Shown in pieces: positions 1 to 6,743 of a stretch of 9,510 nt of DNA (position 1 is its first letter; every line of letters starts with the position of its first letter). A program made the translations under genes and the position numbers. The notes under the pieces were generated by a model. The model was not told the origin of the DNA. It worked only from the letters and a program-made list of their open reading frames with translations, and ran no database searches. This DNA comes from Planctomycetia bacterium (lineage in GTDB: Bacteria; Planctomycetota; Planctomycetia; Pirellulales; UBA1268). The stretch is taken from positions 1-9,510 of the forward strand of contig RGBY01000089.1 of NCBI GenBank assembly GCA_009919445.1, in the 5' to 3' direction.

Positions 1-1872
1 GAGCAAGTCAAGTCGATCACCGCGTTCGGTAATCGGTCCATCAGGGTCACCGTCCCAGAGCGGGCCACCTGCCGTCAGGTCTGATTCCCAGAGGCTGGCT
101 CCACCAGCATGCACCTCAACGGCAAGTCCATTCACCTGCTGACCACGGAGCCGCTGGGCGGTCTGCTGCAGTGAGTCATACCAGGACACCCAGCTGGATG
201 GTGACCGCTCGGCATTGCCGCCTTCGGCCACCGCCCCACCCGCGGCGACCAACTGCCGAGGCAGCGGAGCAAAGATCTTGCGGCCAGGCACCGCAGCAGA
301 TGCCAGCGAATCGACCGCAGACGATTCACGACCCCGCAGCACCCGCACACTGCCAACCGTTGCCGGTCGCTGGCTGGACGGGTTGGTAAGCACAAGCAGG
401 GGTGATCGCGTACGGGGCCAGAAGACGAACCGATGCCACCGGAGTTCTGCCGCCTCACCAGCCAGTGGCCGCGGCACCTCAATGCCACCGTCATACCGCA
501 GTTCAACAGCACTGCCGGCTGCCGACCGCTCCAGCACCGACACTCCCACCAGCGCCTGCTGATCACTGGGATACGCGATTTCAACGGCATGGGGACGACC
601 TGGCACCGCGTCGGCGATCACGATCCCTTCCCAGGTCGGCACGCCCGATTCGGCTGCCGGCGGCAACGTCAGCATGGCCCCCAAGGGGTGTGGCTGCACG
701 GTTGAGTCTCCCGTGGCGAGCAGGCCACTGAAGGTTGGCATGAGTCCATCAACTGATGGCACCTTGGGCAGACTCGGGAGCGGCACCTTGGGCAGCGAGA
801 CTGACGGAAGCCGTTCAGCTGCGCGGGTCAGCGAGGGCATGGGCATCGCGGGAAGAGACAGCCGACGCATCGACGCCATCGACGCGGCTGCCTGCCCAGG
901 AAGCCGCCGCAGGCGTTCGTGCAATCTTGGGCTGCCAGGATCAAGCTCATAGACCAGTTCCCAAGGATCCGGCCCGTCAGCTGCTGCCGCAACCGGCCCT
1001 GGTGAGACGACGAGCTCTCGCTCGACCGCCATCAATTCACGCGACCAGCGAAGGCTACTCCGTTCAATCGCGGTCACCCTCAGACGATAGTGCCCCGGCT
1101 CGGCCGGCAACGGGCAATCAAATGCGACCGGCTGCCAGGCCTGGAGCATGGTTGCTGAGGACTCTTCGTTGACTGGCACCAGGGGCTGGGCCTGCGCGAC
1201 CAATTCCTCGCCGCTACGAGAGTCAGCGAGCACCAGATTCAGCTCCATGCGACCAAAGCCTGTCGGCCGCGAAGGCAAAAGCGGCTGGGCAACAACGCGG
1301 GCTACGTCTGCCGGCTGCCAGCCGTTCTCTCCTGTCGGCGGAATGACCTTCAGCCGCAGAAGATCGCCAGGAACTGCCGCGATTCTCAGGCGGTTCCCGC
1401 GGGTATCGAGTTGCTGGAGTGTCTCGTCGGCGAGAAGGGCGGCCACCGTCCCGTCAATGCTGACACCCGGCTCAGCGGGGCCGCCATCAGCCGGCGCAAA
1501 CTGCAGGCGGAGCCTGGCTGTCGGCCAGCCCGTAAAGTGCAGGTCGATGCCACCACCAGCCTGCGACTGCTGTCCATTGATGATCAGGCTGGTGCCGTCG
1601 CGGTGAATGGTCGCCGCAGCAGTGGCATCGGAAGACAACAACGACCACTCAAGCGGTGGCATCGGTGCCGGATTGACACCGAAACGAGGTGTCGGAGCAG
1701 GCAGGAGCTCCACCCGCCCCTGCCAAGGCCGATGCTCCCCTCCGCCCCACTGGATACGCAACCGTAAGGGCTGCTCTGTCGCTTGCGGCTTAGCAGCCAT
1801 CACCGGACCGGCAGCCAAAACCAGCAGCAATGCGAACAGCCAGCGAGAAGAAACAGCCAAAGAAGCAGCCAT
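1..1872 (-). CDS. Large secreted protein of unknown function, N-terminal 624 residues (runs off left edge)
   Basis: The minus-strand frame is open from an ATG at 1872-1870 to base 1, giving 624 codons with no stop, so the protein continues outside the window. Residues 1-26 form a clear signal peptide: an Arg-containing N-region, the hydrophobic core WLFALLLVLAAG, then a VMAA-type cleavage site. The protein should therefore be exported. Residues about 30-300 are rich in alternating hydrophobic and polar stretches, with segments such as LRLRIQWGGG, LRLQFAP and HYRLRVTAIE, suggesting beta-sandwich modules. Residues about 335-377 are a low-complexity Pro/Leu/Ser/Met linker containing an 8-residue near-repeat (LPKVPLPS then LPKVPSVD). 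A second beta-rich part follows. I see no catalytic motif. The start is chosen for the signal peptide; no strong Shine-Dalgarno sequence precedes it. It lies downstream of the sulfatase-like gene on the same strand, across a 197-base gap. It resembles the large secreted hypothetical proteins common in planctomycetes. The reading frame is solid; the function is unknown. Confidence 0.85.
   Translation of the reverse strand, partial: MAASLAVSSRWLFALLLVLAAGPVMAAKPQATEQPLRLRIQWGGGEHRPWQGRVELLPAPTPRFGVNPAPMPPLEWSLLSSDATAAATIHRDGTSLIINGQQSQAGGGIDLHFTGWPTARLRLQFAPADGGPAEPGVSIDGTVAALLADETLQQLDTRGNRLRIAAVPGDLLRLKVIPPTGENGWQPADVARVVAQPLLPSRPTGFGRMELNLVLADSRSGEELVAQAQPLVPVNEESSATMLQAWQPVAFDCPLPAEPGHYRLRVTAIERSSLRWSRELMAVERELVVSPGPVAAAADGPDPWELVYELDPGSPRLHERLRRLPGQAAASMASMRRLSLPAMPMPSLTRAAERLPSVSLPKVPLPSLPKVPSVDGLMPTFSGLLATGDSTVQPHPLGAMLTLPPAAESGVPTWEGIVIADAVPGRPHAVEIAYPSDQQALVGVSVLERSAAGSAVELRYDGGIEVPRPLAGEAAELRWHRFVFWPRTRSPLLVLTNPSSQRPATVGSVRVLRGRESSAVDSLASAAVPGRKIFAPLPRQLVAAGGAVAEGGNAERSPSSWVSWYDSLQQTAQRLRGQQVNGLAVEVHAGGASLWESDLTAGGPLWDGDPDGPITERGDRLDLL
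758..795 (-). repeat. 14-base direct repeat, 24-base period, inside the proline-rich linker
   Basis: The plus-strand word GGCACCTTGGGCAG occurs at 758-771 and again at 782-795. The 24-base offset is exactly eight codons, so on the minus strand it encodes the near-repeat LPKVPLPS/LPKVPSVD around residue 360 of the secreted protein. It is probably a small in-frame duplication in a disordered linker. Confidence 0.7.
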
Positions 1873-1941
1873 GCAGTGATTGTTCAAAAGCAAATCTGTG
1901 CTGCCACCCCCTAGGGATGAACCAACACAGCAAAACACACA

Positions 1942-1966
1942 TCCGGGACCGCCAGATGAACCCGGA
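1942..1966 (-). terminator. Weak terminator-like hairpin in the gap between two minus-strand genes
   Basis: The gap 1873-2069 separates the stop of the sulfatase-like gene from the start of the secreted-protein gene. It contains a 6-bp inverted repeat, TCCGGG at 1942-1947 and CCCGGA at 1961-1966, with a 13-base loop. Read on the minus strand it is followed by the moderately T-rich TGTGTGTTTTG. A second inverted pair lies nearer the upstream stop: CGGCCGA at 2021-2027 and TCGGCCG at 2047-2053, with a 19-base loop. Either could end the upstream transcript, but both have large loops and poor T tracts. I see no convincing promoter here for the downstream gene, so read-through is also possible. 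Confidence 0.25.
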
Positions 1967-2069
1967 CTGAAGTGGGGCGGATGGTATCGACCTTGCCACA
2001 CGAGAGCAAAACCAGAATGTCGGCCGACCACACCGTTCAGGCTCTATCGGCCGGAACGGCTCGCGTCCA

Positions 2070-3356
2070 TCAGCCACTCCGCAACTGGCTTTTCCCAGCC
2101 TGAGCAGCGCGAGAAGATGCGCTGTCGAGGCAACTTGCGAGAGCGGCGGCGACTTCCTGCGAGCGATCCGCCACATCAGAGAGTTCAAAAAAATCGTCAG
2201 GCTTGCGGAACAGCAGGTCTTTGCCCTCAGCGTCACGAACCAGCGTCCACTCGGCTACCGCCACCGCCTGGCCACCACGGCTCTGGCTAATGACCCGGTC
2301 ACGGCCAACGCTTCGCCAGGCCTCGACGTCCCCAGCCAGCACCGCCGCAAGGCTCTGCCCGCTGGCCACCGATTCAGCCTGTGTCGGCGGCCTGCCCGTG
2401 GACTCTCCGGCAATCAGATCATGCACGGTGACACCAAGATCGGCTGGCAACACGAGTTGGCCGAATCGCTGGGCCGTCTGTCGGCCTGCCGGATCAACCA
2501 AGATGGCAGGCACATGCGTCAACTCTGCATAAGGGGGTGGCTCTGGCCCAGTGACTCCCACCCGTCCATGCAACCCGAGTGGCATCCCCCGCACGCCCAT
2601 GAGCAGCAGCCCAAACCGAGGCCAGCGGGCAGCGGCAGCAGCAACCAGCCGCCCCAGCCAATCATCCAGATGAGCCAACTCACCGGCGAAGATCTGCCGC
2701 ACGGCAGCCACCCGATCAGGGTCTGTTTCAGCTGTCACATCAAAGTCAGGGATCACCGCCGAGTCACCGGGAGGGGGATCATCCTCATCGAAGAAGGCCT
2801 CCCGGCAGGCTTGCGGTGCATCCCAGGCCAGACCAAGTCTTCCGAGGTGGCACCAAAGTAAATCGGCGTCGGCCAGTTCGGATTCAGCAGCGGCAAACAC
2901 CCGGCCGCAACCACTGCCGTCTTCGGGAACCGTCGCCGTGGCTGCCTCAGGCGGTGTCACCGCGACTAGGCGGTGGCCAGTCTCACCCCCGCTGATTCCG
3001 CGAACCTGATCGGGGAGATCCGTCACCACCGTCACCCGCCAGCCCCGGCCGACCGCAGCAGAAATCGGGCCCAGGCCCCGGCTATCAGAGGCCGGTTCCA
3101 ACGGCAGTTGCCCCGTCGCCAGTTCGGTCAGGGTGTCCACCGGTTCGGTTGAGCGAACAAGCACCCGGTCGCAGATCAGGCCAGCCGTAGCCAGCCGGGT
3201 GATCGCCGGCGTCGCCACCCACGTGGCACCCCAGGCGGCCACCATCCAGGCAGGCAGCCTGTCGATCGTGATCATGAGCCAGCCGTCTGGCGACTCTGCT
3301 TGCCAGTCGGGTTGGGTTTGCGTCATGCTTTGAAAACCTGATGTTGATTGGGGCAT
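2070..3356 (-). CDS. Sulfatase-fold (alkaline phosphatase superfamily) protein with degenerate active site; likely pseudoenzyme
   Basis: 428 residues from the ATG at 3356; an in-frame ATG at 3326 (MTQTQPDW) is a credible alternative. There is no signal peptide, so it is probably cytoplasmic. The sulfatase order is recognisable: a first strand LMITIDRLP at residues 27-35; TPAITRLATAG at 49-59, matching the usual TPN-D-LA-G element; TGQLP at 81-85, matching the TGR-P that follows the catalytic helix; LLWCHLGRLG at 167-176; LDDWLGRLV at 230-238; HVPAILVDPAG at 281-291; and WTLVRDAEGKDLLF at 370-383, like the C-terminal 'WKLI..' strand. Catalytic positions are lost. Aligning on TG..P puts Pro72-x-Asp74-x-Leu76 where Cys/Ser-x-Pro-x-Arg should be. 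The usual Asp-Asp pair is Asp32-Arg33, and the Asp-His-Gly metal motif is Val255-Arg256-Gly257. A sulfate-ester hydrolase role is therefore unlikely; binding or regulation is more plausible but unproven. It is divergent from the POT transporter, with starts 39 bases apart (69 for the shorter form). Confidence 0.8.
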   Translation of the reverse strand: MPQSTSGFQSMTQTQPDWQAESPDGWLMITIDRLPAWMVAAWGATWVATPAITRLATAGLICDRVLVRSTEPVDTLTELATGQLPLEPASDSRGLGPISAAVGRGWRVTVVTDLPDQVRGISGGETGHRLVAVTPPEAATATVPEDGSGCGRVFAAAESELADADLLWCHLGRLGLAWDAPQACREAFFDEDDPPPGDSAVIPDFDVTAETDPDRVAAVRQIFAGELAHLDDWLGRLVAAAAARWPRFGLLLMGVRGMPLGLHGRVGVTGPEPPPYAELTHVPAILVDPAGRQTAQRFGQLVLPADLGVTVHDLIAGESTGRPPTQAESVASGQSLAAVLAGDVEAWRSVGRDRVISQSRGGQAVAVAEWTLVRDAEGKDLLFRKPDDFFELSDVADRSQEVAAALASCLDSASSRAAQAGKSQLRSG

Positions 3357-3385
3357 CGGGCAGAGTCTCTCCCAAATTGGCCGCT

Positions 3386-3389
3386 AGGA
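3386..3389 (+). promoter_or_regulatory. Shine-Dalgarno AGGA that sets the transporter start
   Basis: AGGA ends six bases before the ATG at 3396. The reading frame is open upstream to a TTG at 3348, which would add 16 residues (MGHRAESL...) unlike the start of POT proteins. The spacing of this AGGA favours the ATG. Confidence 0.55.
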
Positions 3390-3395
3390 CCAGCC

Positions 3396-4826
3396 ATGGC
3401 TACAGCGTATCGCACGGCACCCGACCAGACAGACCGCATGCCTGCCGGCATTCCCTACATTGTCGGCAACGAGGCCGCCGAGCGATTCTCCTTCTACGGC
3501 ATGAAGGCCATCCTGGCTGTCTTCATGACCGAACATCTGCTTGACCGCAGCGGCAACCTGGCGGTGATGAGCCCTGAAGATGCGAAGTTTTACCTCCATT
3601 CCTTCGTGGTCGCCGGCTACCTGTTTCCACTGGTTGGCGCCATTCTTGCCGACTGGCTGTTTGGCAAGTACCGCACGATTCTCTGGCTCTCAATCATTTA
3701 CTGCCTTGGCCACCTGTCGCTGGCCCTCGACGAAACCCGGCTGGGGCTGGGGTTGGGGCTGGGGCTCATCGCCATCGGCACAGGGGCCATCAAGCCCTGT
3801 GTCTCGGCCCATGTCGGTGACCAATTTGGCGCCGGGAACCGGCACCTGCTCAGCCGGGTCTTTGGCTGGTTCTACCTGGCCATTAACCTCGGAGCACTAG
3901 CGAGCACCCTCCTGACTCCTATCTTGCTTGACCCTGCCAGCTTTCAACGGGTTTTCGGTGGCTCAGCAGATTCACTCGCCAGACTGGGCATTCACCCCGG
4001 CCCGGGGCTGGCCTTCGGAGTTCCCGGCGTGCTCATGGCGCTGGCCACGCTCGTCTTCTGGATGGGCCGGAACACGTTTATTCACGTGCCCCCGCGAGGC
4101 CGAGCTTTTCTGCGAGAAGCCTTCAGCGGAGAGGGCCTGCAGGCGTTGGCTAGCCTGGTGCCAATCTATCTCTGTGTGGCTGCCTTTTGGTGCCTGTTTG
4201 ACCAGACTGCCAGCGCCTGGGTTCTGCAGGCCAAGTCAATGGACATGCAACTGTTTCGCTCACTCAGTTGGCTCCCCACCGGTCTCCGTGAAATCGAACT
4301 GCTTCCGAGTCAACTCCAGGCAGTCAACCCGCTGTTCATTCTCATCTTCGTGCCGCTGTTTTCCTACCTGATCTATCCGGCCATTGACCGGGTCTTCCCG
4401 CTGACCCCGCTTCGCAAGATTGGCATCGGCATGTTTCTGACGGTGCCGGCGTTTTCAATCAGTGGACTCATTCAAGTCTGGATCGACGCCGGCGGCACGC
4501 CCTCGATCGGCTGGCAGGTCCTTGCCTATGCCCTGCTCACAGCAGCGGAGGTGATGGTAAGCATCACGTGCCTGGAATTCAGTTACACTCAATCACCGCC
4601 GAGCATCAAATCGATCGTGATGAGTCTTTACCTCGCCAGCGTCGCTGTCGGGAATGAGTTCACCGCAGTCATCAACGCCTTGCTCAGCCTGAAGCCAGTT
4701 GACCGCTGGCTGTCGGGGGCGAATTACTACTGGTTTTTTACAGGTGTCATGCTGCTGGCTGCCCTGATATTTATTCGCGTAGCGGTTACCTATCGTGGCC
4801 GAACCTACGCCCCTCAAGCCGACTAA
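3396..4826 (+). CDS. POT/PTR2 family proton-dependent oligopeptide transporter (SLC15-like)
   Basis: 476-residue polytopic inner-membrane protein of the major facilitator superfamily, expected to import di- and tripeptides with protons. Family signatures are present in order. Glu26-x-x-Glu29-Arg30 with FSFYG (residues 31-35) is the TM1 ExxER motif linked to proton coupling. VGAILADWLFGKYRTI (80-95) is the loop 2-3 MFS/PTR2 signature. GTGAIKPCVSAHVGDQF (128-144) matches the second PTR2 signature, including Lys133-Pro134. FWCLFDQTASAWVLQA (264-279) resembles the FW-LFDQ-S-W-LQA segment of animal-like PTRs. Glu394 in LEFSYTQSPPSIKS (393-406) matches the conserved TM10 Glu. The length is typical for a full bacterial POT. 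Residues 117-125 are an unusual Leu-Gly run. The isomerase-like gene starts 19 bases after its stop, indicating an operon. The substrate cannot be read from sequence; some members carry other small solutes. Confidence 0.93.
   Translation: MATAYRTAPDQTDRMPAGIPYIVGNEAAERFSFYGMKAILAVFMTEHLLDRSGNLAVMSPEDAKFYLHSFVVAGYLFPLVGAILADWLFGKYRTILWLSIIYCLGHLSLALDETRLGLGLGLGLIAIGTGAIKPCVSAHVGDQFGAGNRHLLSRVFGWFYLAINLGALASTLLTPILLDPASFQRVFGGSADSLARLGIHPGPGLAFGVPGVLMALATLVFWMGRNTFIHVPPRGRAFLREAFSGEGLQALASLVPIYLCVAAFWCLFDQTASAWVLQAKSMDMQLFRSLSWLPTGLREIELLPSQLQAVNPLFILIFVPLFSYLIYPAIDRVFPLTPLRKIGIGMFLTVPAFSISGLIQVWIDAGGTPSIGWQVLAYALLTAAEVMVSITCLEFSYTQSPPSIKSIVMSLYLASVAVGNEFTAVINALLSLKPVDRWLSGANYYWFFTGVMLLAALIFIRVAVTYRGRTYAPQAD
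3741..3764 (+). repeat. Hexanucleotide tandem repeat (CTGGGG, four units) inside the transporter gene
   Basis: Four consecutive hexamers, CTGGGG, CTGGGG, TTGGGG and CTGGGG, lie exactly in frame and encode (Leu-Gly)x4 followed by Leu-Ile in a transmembrane segment (residues about 116-125). A gain or loss of one unit would keep the frame, so this is a possible site of slippage length variation. Confidence 0.85.
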
Positions 4827-4833
4827 CCACCAC

Positions 4834-4837
4834 GGAG
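4834..4837 (+). promoter_or_regulatory. Shine-Dalgarno GGAG that sets the isomerase-like start
   Basis: GGAG lies eight bases upstream of the ATG at 4846. The frame is open back to a GTG at 4795 inside the transporter gene, but only the ATG at 4846 combines this site with a correctly placed twin-arginine signal. Confidence 0.6.
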
Positions 4838-4845
4838 TTCACACC

Positions 4846-5757
4846 ATGTCGATCACTTCCACTCGCTTCACCCGCCGACAGTTTGGCCAGATTGCCGCCA
4901 GTTTGGCCGCAGTGGGCGGCAGTCGAGGGGCTCTTGCCGCACCAGCCGACAGCAAACCGCTCTTTAAAATCTCACTTGCCGAGTGGTCACTCCACCGCAC
5001 AATCTTCAGCGGAAGCCTCGACAACCTTGACTTCCCGCGAGAAGCGAAACGCACCTACGGCATCGAGGCGGTTGAATATGTCAACCAGTTTTTCAAGGAC
5101 AAGGCGAAGGACTATGACTACCTCACTGATCTATCCCGGCGTGCCGGTGACGAGGGTGTGCAGAACCTGCTGATCATGTGCGACGGCCTCGGCAAACTTG
5201 GCGATCCTGACGCGAAAGCCCGAACGCAGGCAATTGAGAACCATTTTCCCTGGGCGGAAGCTGCCAAGCGGCTGGGCTGCCACTCTATTCGGGTCAACGC
5301 ATCGAGTGCCGGCTCGTTCGCAGAGCAGCAGAAGCTTGCCGCTGATGGCCTTTCCCGTCTCGCCGAATACGCCGGCCAGTTCGAACTCAACGTCATCGTC
5401 GAGAACCACGGTGGCCTGTCGAGCAACGGCAGCTGGCTGGCTGGTGTGATGCGGCAGGTGAACCTTCCCAACTGCGGCACCCTGCCCGACTTTGGCAACT
5501 TTCATGACTACGACCGGTATCAGGGGGTCGAAGAACTGCTCCCCTTCGCCAAGGGCGTGAGTGCCAAAAGTCATGACTTCGACGCTGCCGGCAATGAGAC
5601 CAAGACCGACTACATGCGGATGCTCAAACTGGTCCTAGCCGCCGGCTATCACGGTCACGTCGGCGTTGAGTACGAGGGGAAAGCACTCTCTGAGTCGGAA
5701 GGCATTCAGGCAACCAAGGCTCTCCTTGAGCGGGTCCGCGACGAACTGGCTGCCTGA
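4846..5757 (+). CDS. Tat-exported sugar phosphate isomerase/epimerase-like protein (xylose isomerase-like TIM barrel)
   Basis: 303 residues. The N-terminus has a twin-arginine signal, TRRQFGQ (Arg10-Arg11), followed by the hydrophobic stretch IAASLAAVGG and an ALAA cleavage site near residue 32, so it should be exported folded, probably with its metal. The mature part fits the AP-endonuclease-2/xylose-isomerase-like barrel. FKISLAEWSLH (40-50) is strand 1; GIEAVEYV (72-79) is strand 2; GCHSIRVNA (144-152) is a middle strand. Four probable metal ligands are Glu186 (VIVENHGG), Asp215 (LPDFGN), His243 (KSHDFD) and Glu275 (VGVEYEG). This pattern supports isomerisation or epimerisation of a sugar or sugar acid, but planctomycetes carry many such paralogues and the substrate is unknown. 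It follows the POT gene by 19 bases and is probably co-transcribed. It converges on the EEP gene with a 47-base gap in which I see no clear terminator. Confidence 0.9.
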   Translation: MSITSTRFTRRQFGQIAASLAAVGGSRGALAAPADSKPLFKISLAEWSLHRTIFSGSLDNLDFPREAKRTYGIEAVEYVNQFFKDKAKDYDYLTDLSRRAGDEGVQNLLIMCDGLGKLGDPDAKARTQAIENHFPWAEAAKRLGCHSIRVNASSAGSFAEQQKLAADGLSRLAEYAGQFELNVIVENHGGLSSNGSWLAGVMRQVNLPNCGTLPDFGNFHDYDRYQGVEELLPFAKGVSAKSHDFDAAGNETKTDYMRMLKLVLAAGYHGHVGVEYEGKALSESEGIQATKALLERVRDELAA

Positions 5758-5804
5758 GAACGCTGCGGCAGGCAACCAGAAGCCGCCCTCTGTCAGCAGC
5801 CCAG

Positions 5805-6719
5805 TTAGGGCGCCTGCGGCACGACGCTGAGGTCGAGGTCGACGACCACTGGAAAGTGGTCGGACACCTCAAGGCTGCTGGCATGGCAGATGAAGGCCCG
5901 ACGTAACCCGGGAACGAATCGCTGGTCGAGCAAGATGTGATCGATCAGGGTGAACACGTCATCTCCATCGGCAGCCCCGTTCTCGTTGTAGTCCCAGTGT
6001 GATGAAAAGCGGTCAGCAATGCGGGGCATAAACTGGGCCGCATTGACCAGTTCAATCCCCTCGGCCTCAGGATTGATGTCTTTGAGGTGCCGAAGCACCT
6101 CTGTCTGGGTGGTGCGGTAGTCATCCGCCATCGGCACGTCCGGGTCGTAATCATTGAGGTCACCAAGCACGATCGGCAGATAGCCCCGCGGGAGAATCTC
6201 GCGTTCGGCCGTCCATGGCAGGGCATCCTGCCCCGCCTGCACTGCCTTCAACCGAGGCATTTTCGCTGGTGCAAAGAGGTGTACCGTTGCACCCGCAACT
6301 GAGTCCGGCGGAACCCGCGACAAAAAGGCCACGTCAAAGCCCGTGAAACTGTCCCGTCCATCCAGGTGATAGCCACGAAAATCTCCCAGGCCCTTCTCCC
6401 GCAGAATCTCGGCAAGTGTTGCGACCGTGGCAGAAGAGGTTACCTCGGACAGAACAAGGATGTCTGGGTTGACGGCTTCAATCACCGCCGCGATCCCTTC
6501 GAGGTGACGCAGCCGCCCTGGTGAGAATCGAAAGCGGGCCAGCCGACTCCATTCACCGGGCACCGTCAGAACCTGCGTGTTGAAACAGGCCAGTCTGAGT
6601 GTTGTCTTGCCGGCGGCATCTTCAGCAACGGCTGACACCACGGGCAAGGCCAGCGTCACCACCAACACCGTCCGCAACAGCCAGACCGTCTGCGACGATT
6701 GACGATCGCCCACCTTCAT
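5805..6719 (-). CDS. Secreted endonuclease/exonuclease/phosphatase family protein
   Basis: 304 residues from the ATG at 6719. Residues 1-32 form a signal peptide (WLLRTVLVVTLALPVVSA, AVAED region), so it acts outside the cytoplasm. EEP-fold motifs follow in order: LRLACFNTQVL with Asn47; NPDILVLSEV with metal-ligand Glu92; GFDVAFLSR (128-135); VLGDLNDY with Asp187 and Asn189; LIDHILLDQ (258-266); and SDHFPVVVDL with Asp287-His288. The family contains Mg-dependent phosphodiesterases and phosphatases acting on nucleic acids, lipids or sugar phosphates; the substrate here is not determinable. The stretch between GFDVAFLSR and the next possible catalytic His (His147 in VHL) seems shorter than usual. 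An EF-hand/dockerin-like acidic loop (Asp243-x-Asn245-x-Asn247-Gly-x-x-Asp251-x-x-Asp254) precedes the LIDHILL strand. A longer start at 6806 is possible, but it would place coding sequence across a strong hairpin and spoil the signal peptide. Confidence 0.9.
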   Translation of the reverse strand: MKVGDRQSSQTVWLLRTVLVVTLALPVVSAVAEDAAGKTTLRLACFNTQVLTVPGEWSRLARFRFSPGRLRHLEGIAAVIEAVNPDILVLSEVTSSATVATLAEILREKGLGDFRGYHLDGRDSFTGFDVAFLSRVPPDSVAGATVHLFAPAKMPRLKAVQAGQDALPWTAEREILPRGYLPIVLGDLNDYDPDVPMADDYRTTQTEVLRHLKDINPEAEGIELVNAAQFMPRIADRFSSHWDYNENGAADGDDVFTLIDHILLDQRFVPGLRRAFICHASSLEVSDHFPVVVDLDLSVVPQAP

Positions 6720-6729
6720 CGGTAGAGTT

Positions 6730-6733
6730 CTCC
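6730..6733 (-). promoter_or_regulatory. Shine-Dalgarno GGAG for the EEP gene
   Basis: On the minus strand GGAG (plus-strand CTCC) lies ten bases before the ATG at 6719. It supports this start over the in-frame codon at 6806. The 12-bp hairpin at 6744-6773 ends ten bases upstream of it, so folding could affect ribosome access. Confidence 0.5.
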
Positions 6734-6743
6734 GGTTCGTTGG

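Noticed and set aside
132..1606. Several plus-strand open frames of 70-150 codons across the left end
   Set aside because: All lie antisense to the continuous 624-codon secreted-protein frame with its signal peptide, and their Arg/Pro/Ala-rich products look like shadows.
1790..2236. 148-codon minus-strand open frame overlapping the 3' end of the sulfatase-like gene and the start of the secreted-protein gene
   Set aside because: It overlaps both real genes in another frame. Its composition (many Cys, Arg and Ser) is that of a shadow frame.
1880..2290. 136-codon plus-strand open frame spanning the gap between two minus-strand genes
   Set aside because: It is rich in Pro, Arg and His, shows no domain, mostly overlaps the sulfatase-like gene in antisense, and has no ribosome-binding site. 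It fits a chance open frame in GC-rich DNA.
5131..5574. 147-codon antisense open frame within the isomerase-like gene
   Set aside because: The sense strand has a complete Tat signal and conserved TIM-barrel ligands, and the antisense product shows no recognisable features.
5763..5817. Repeated CTGCGGCA words and a GCAGGC/GCCTGC inverted pair around the convergent gap, considered as a bidirectional terminator
   Set aside because: The stem is only six bases with a loop of nearly 40, and there is no T tract on either strand.
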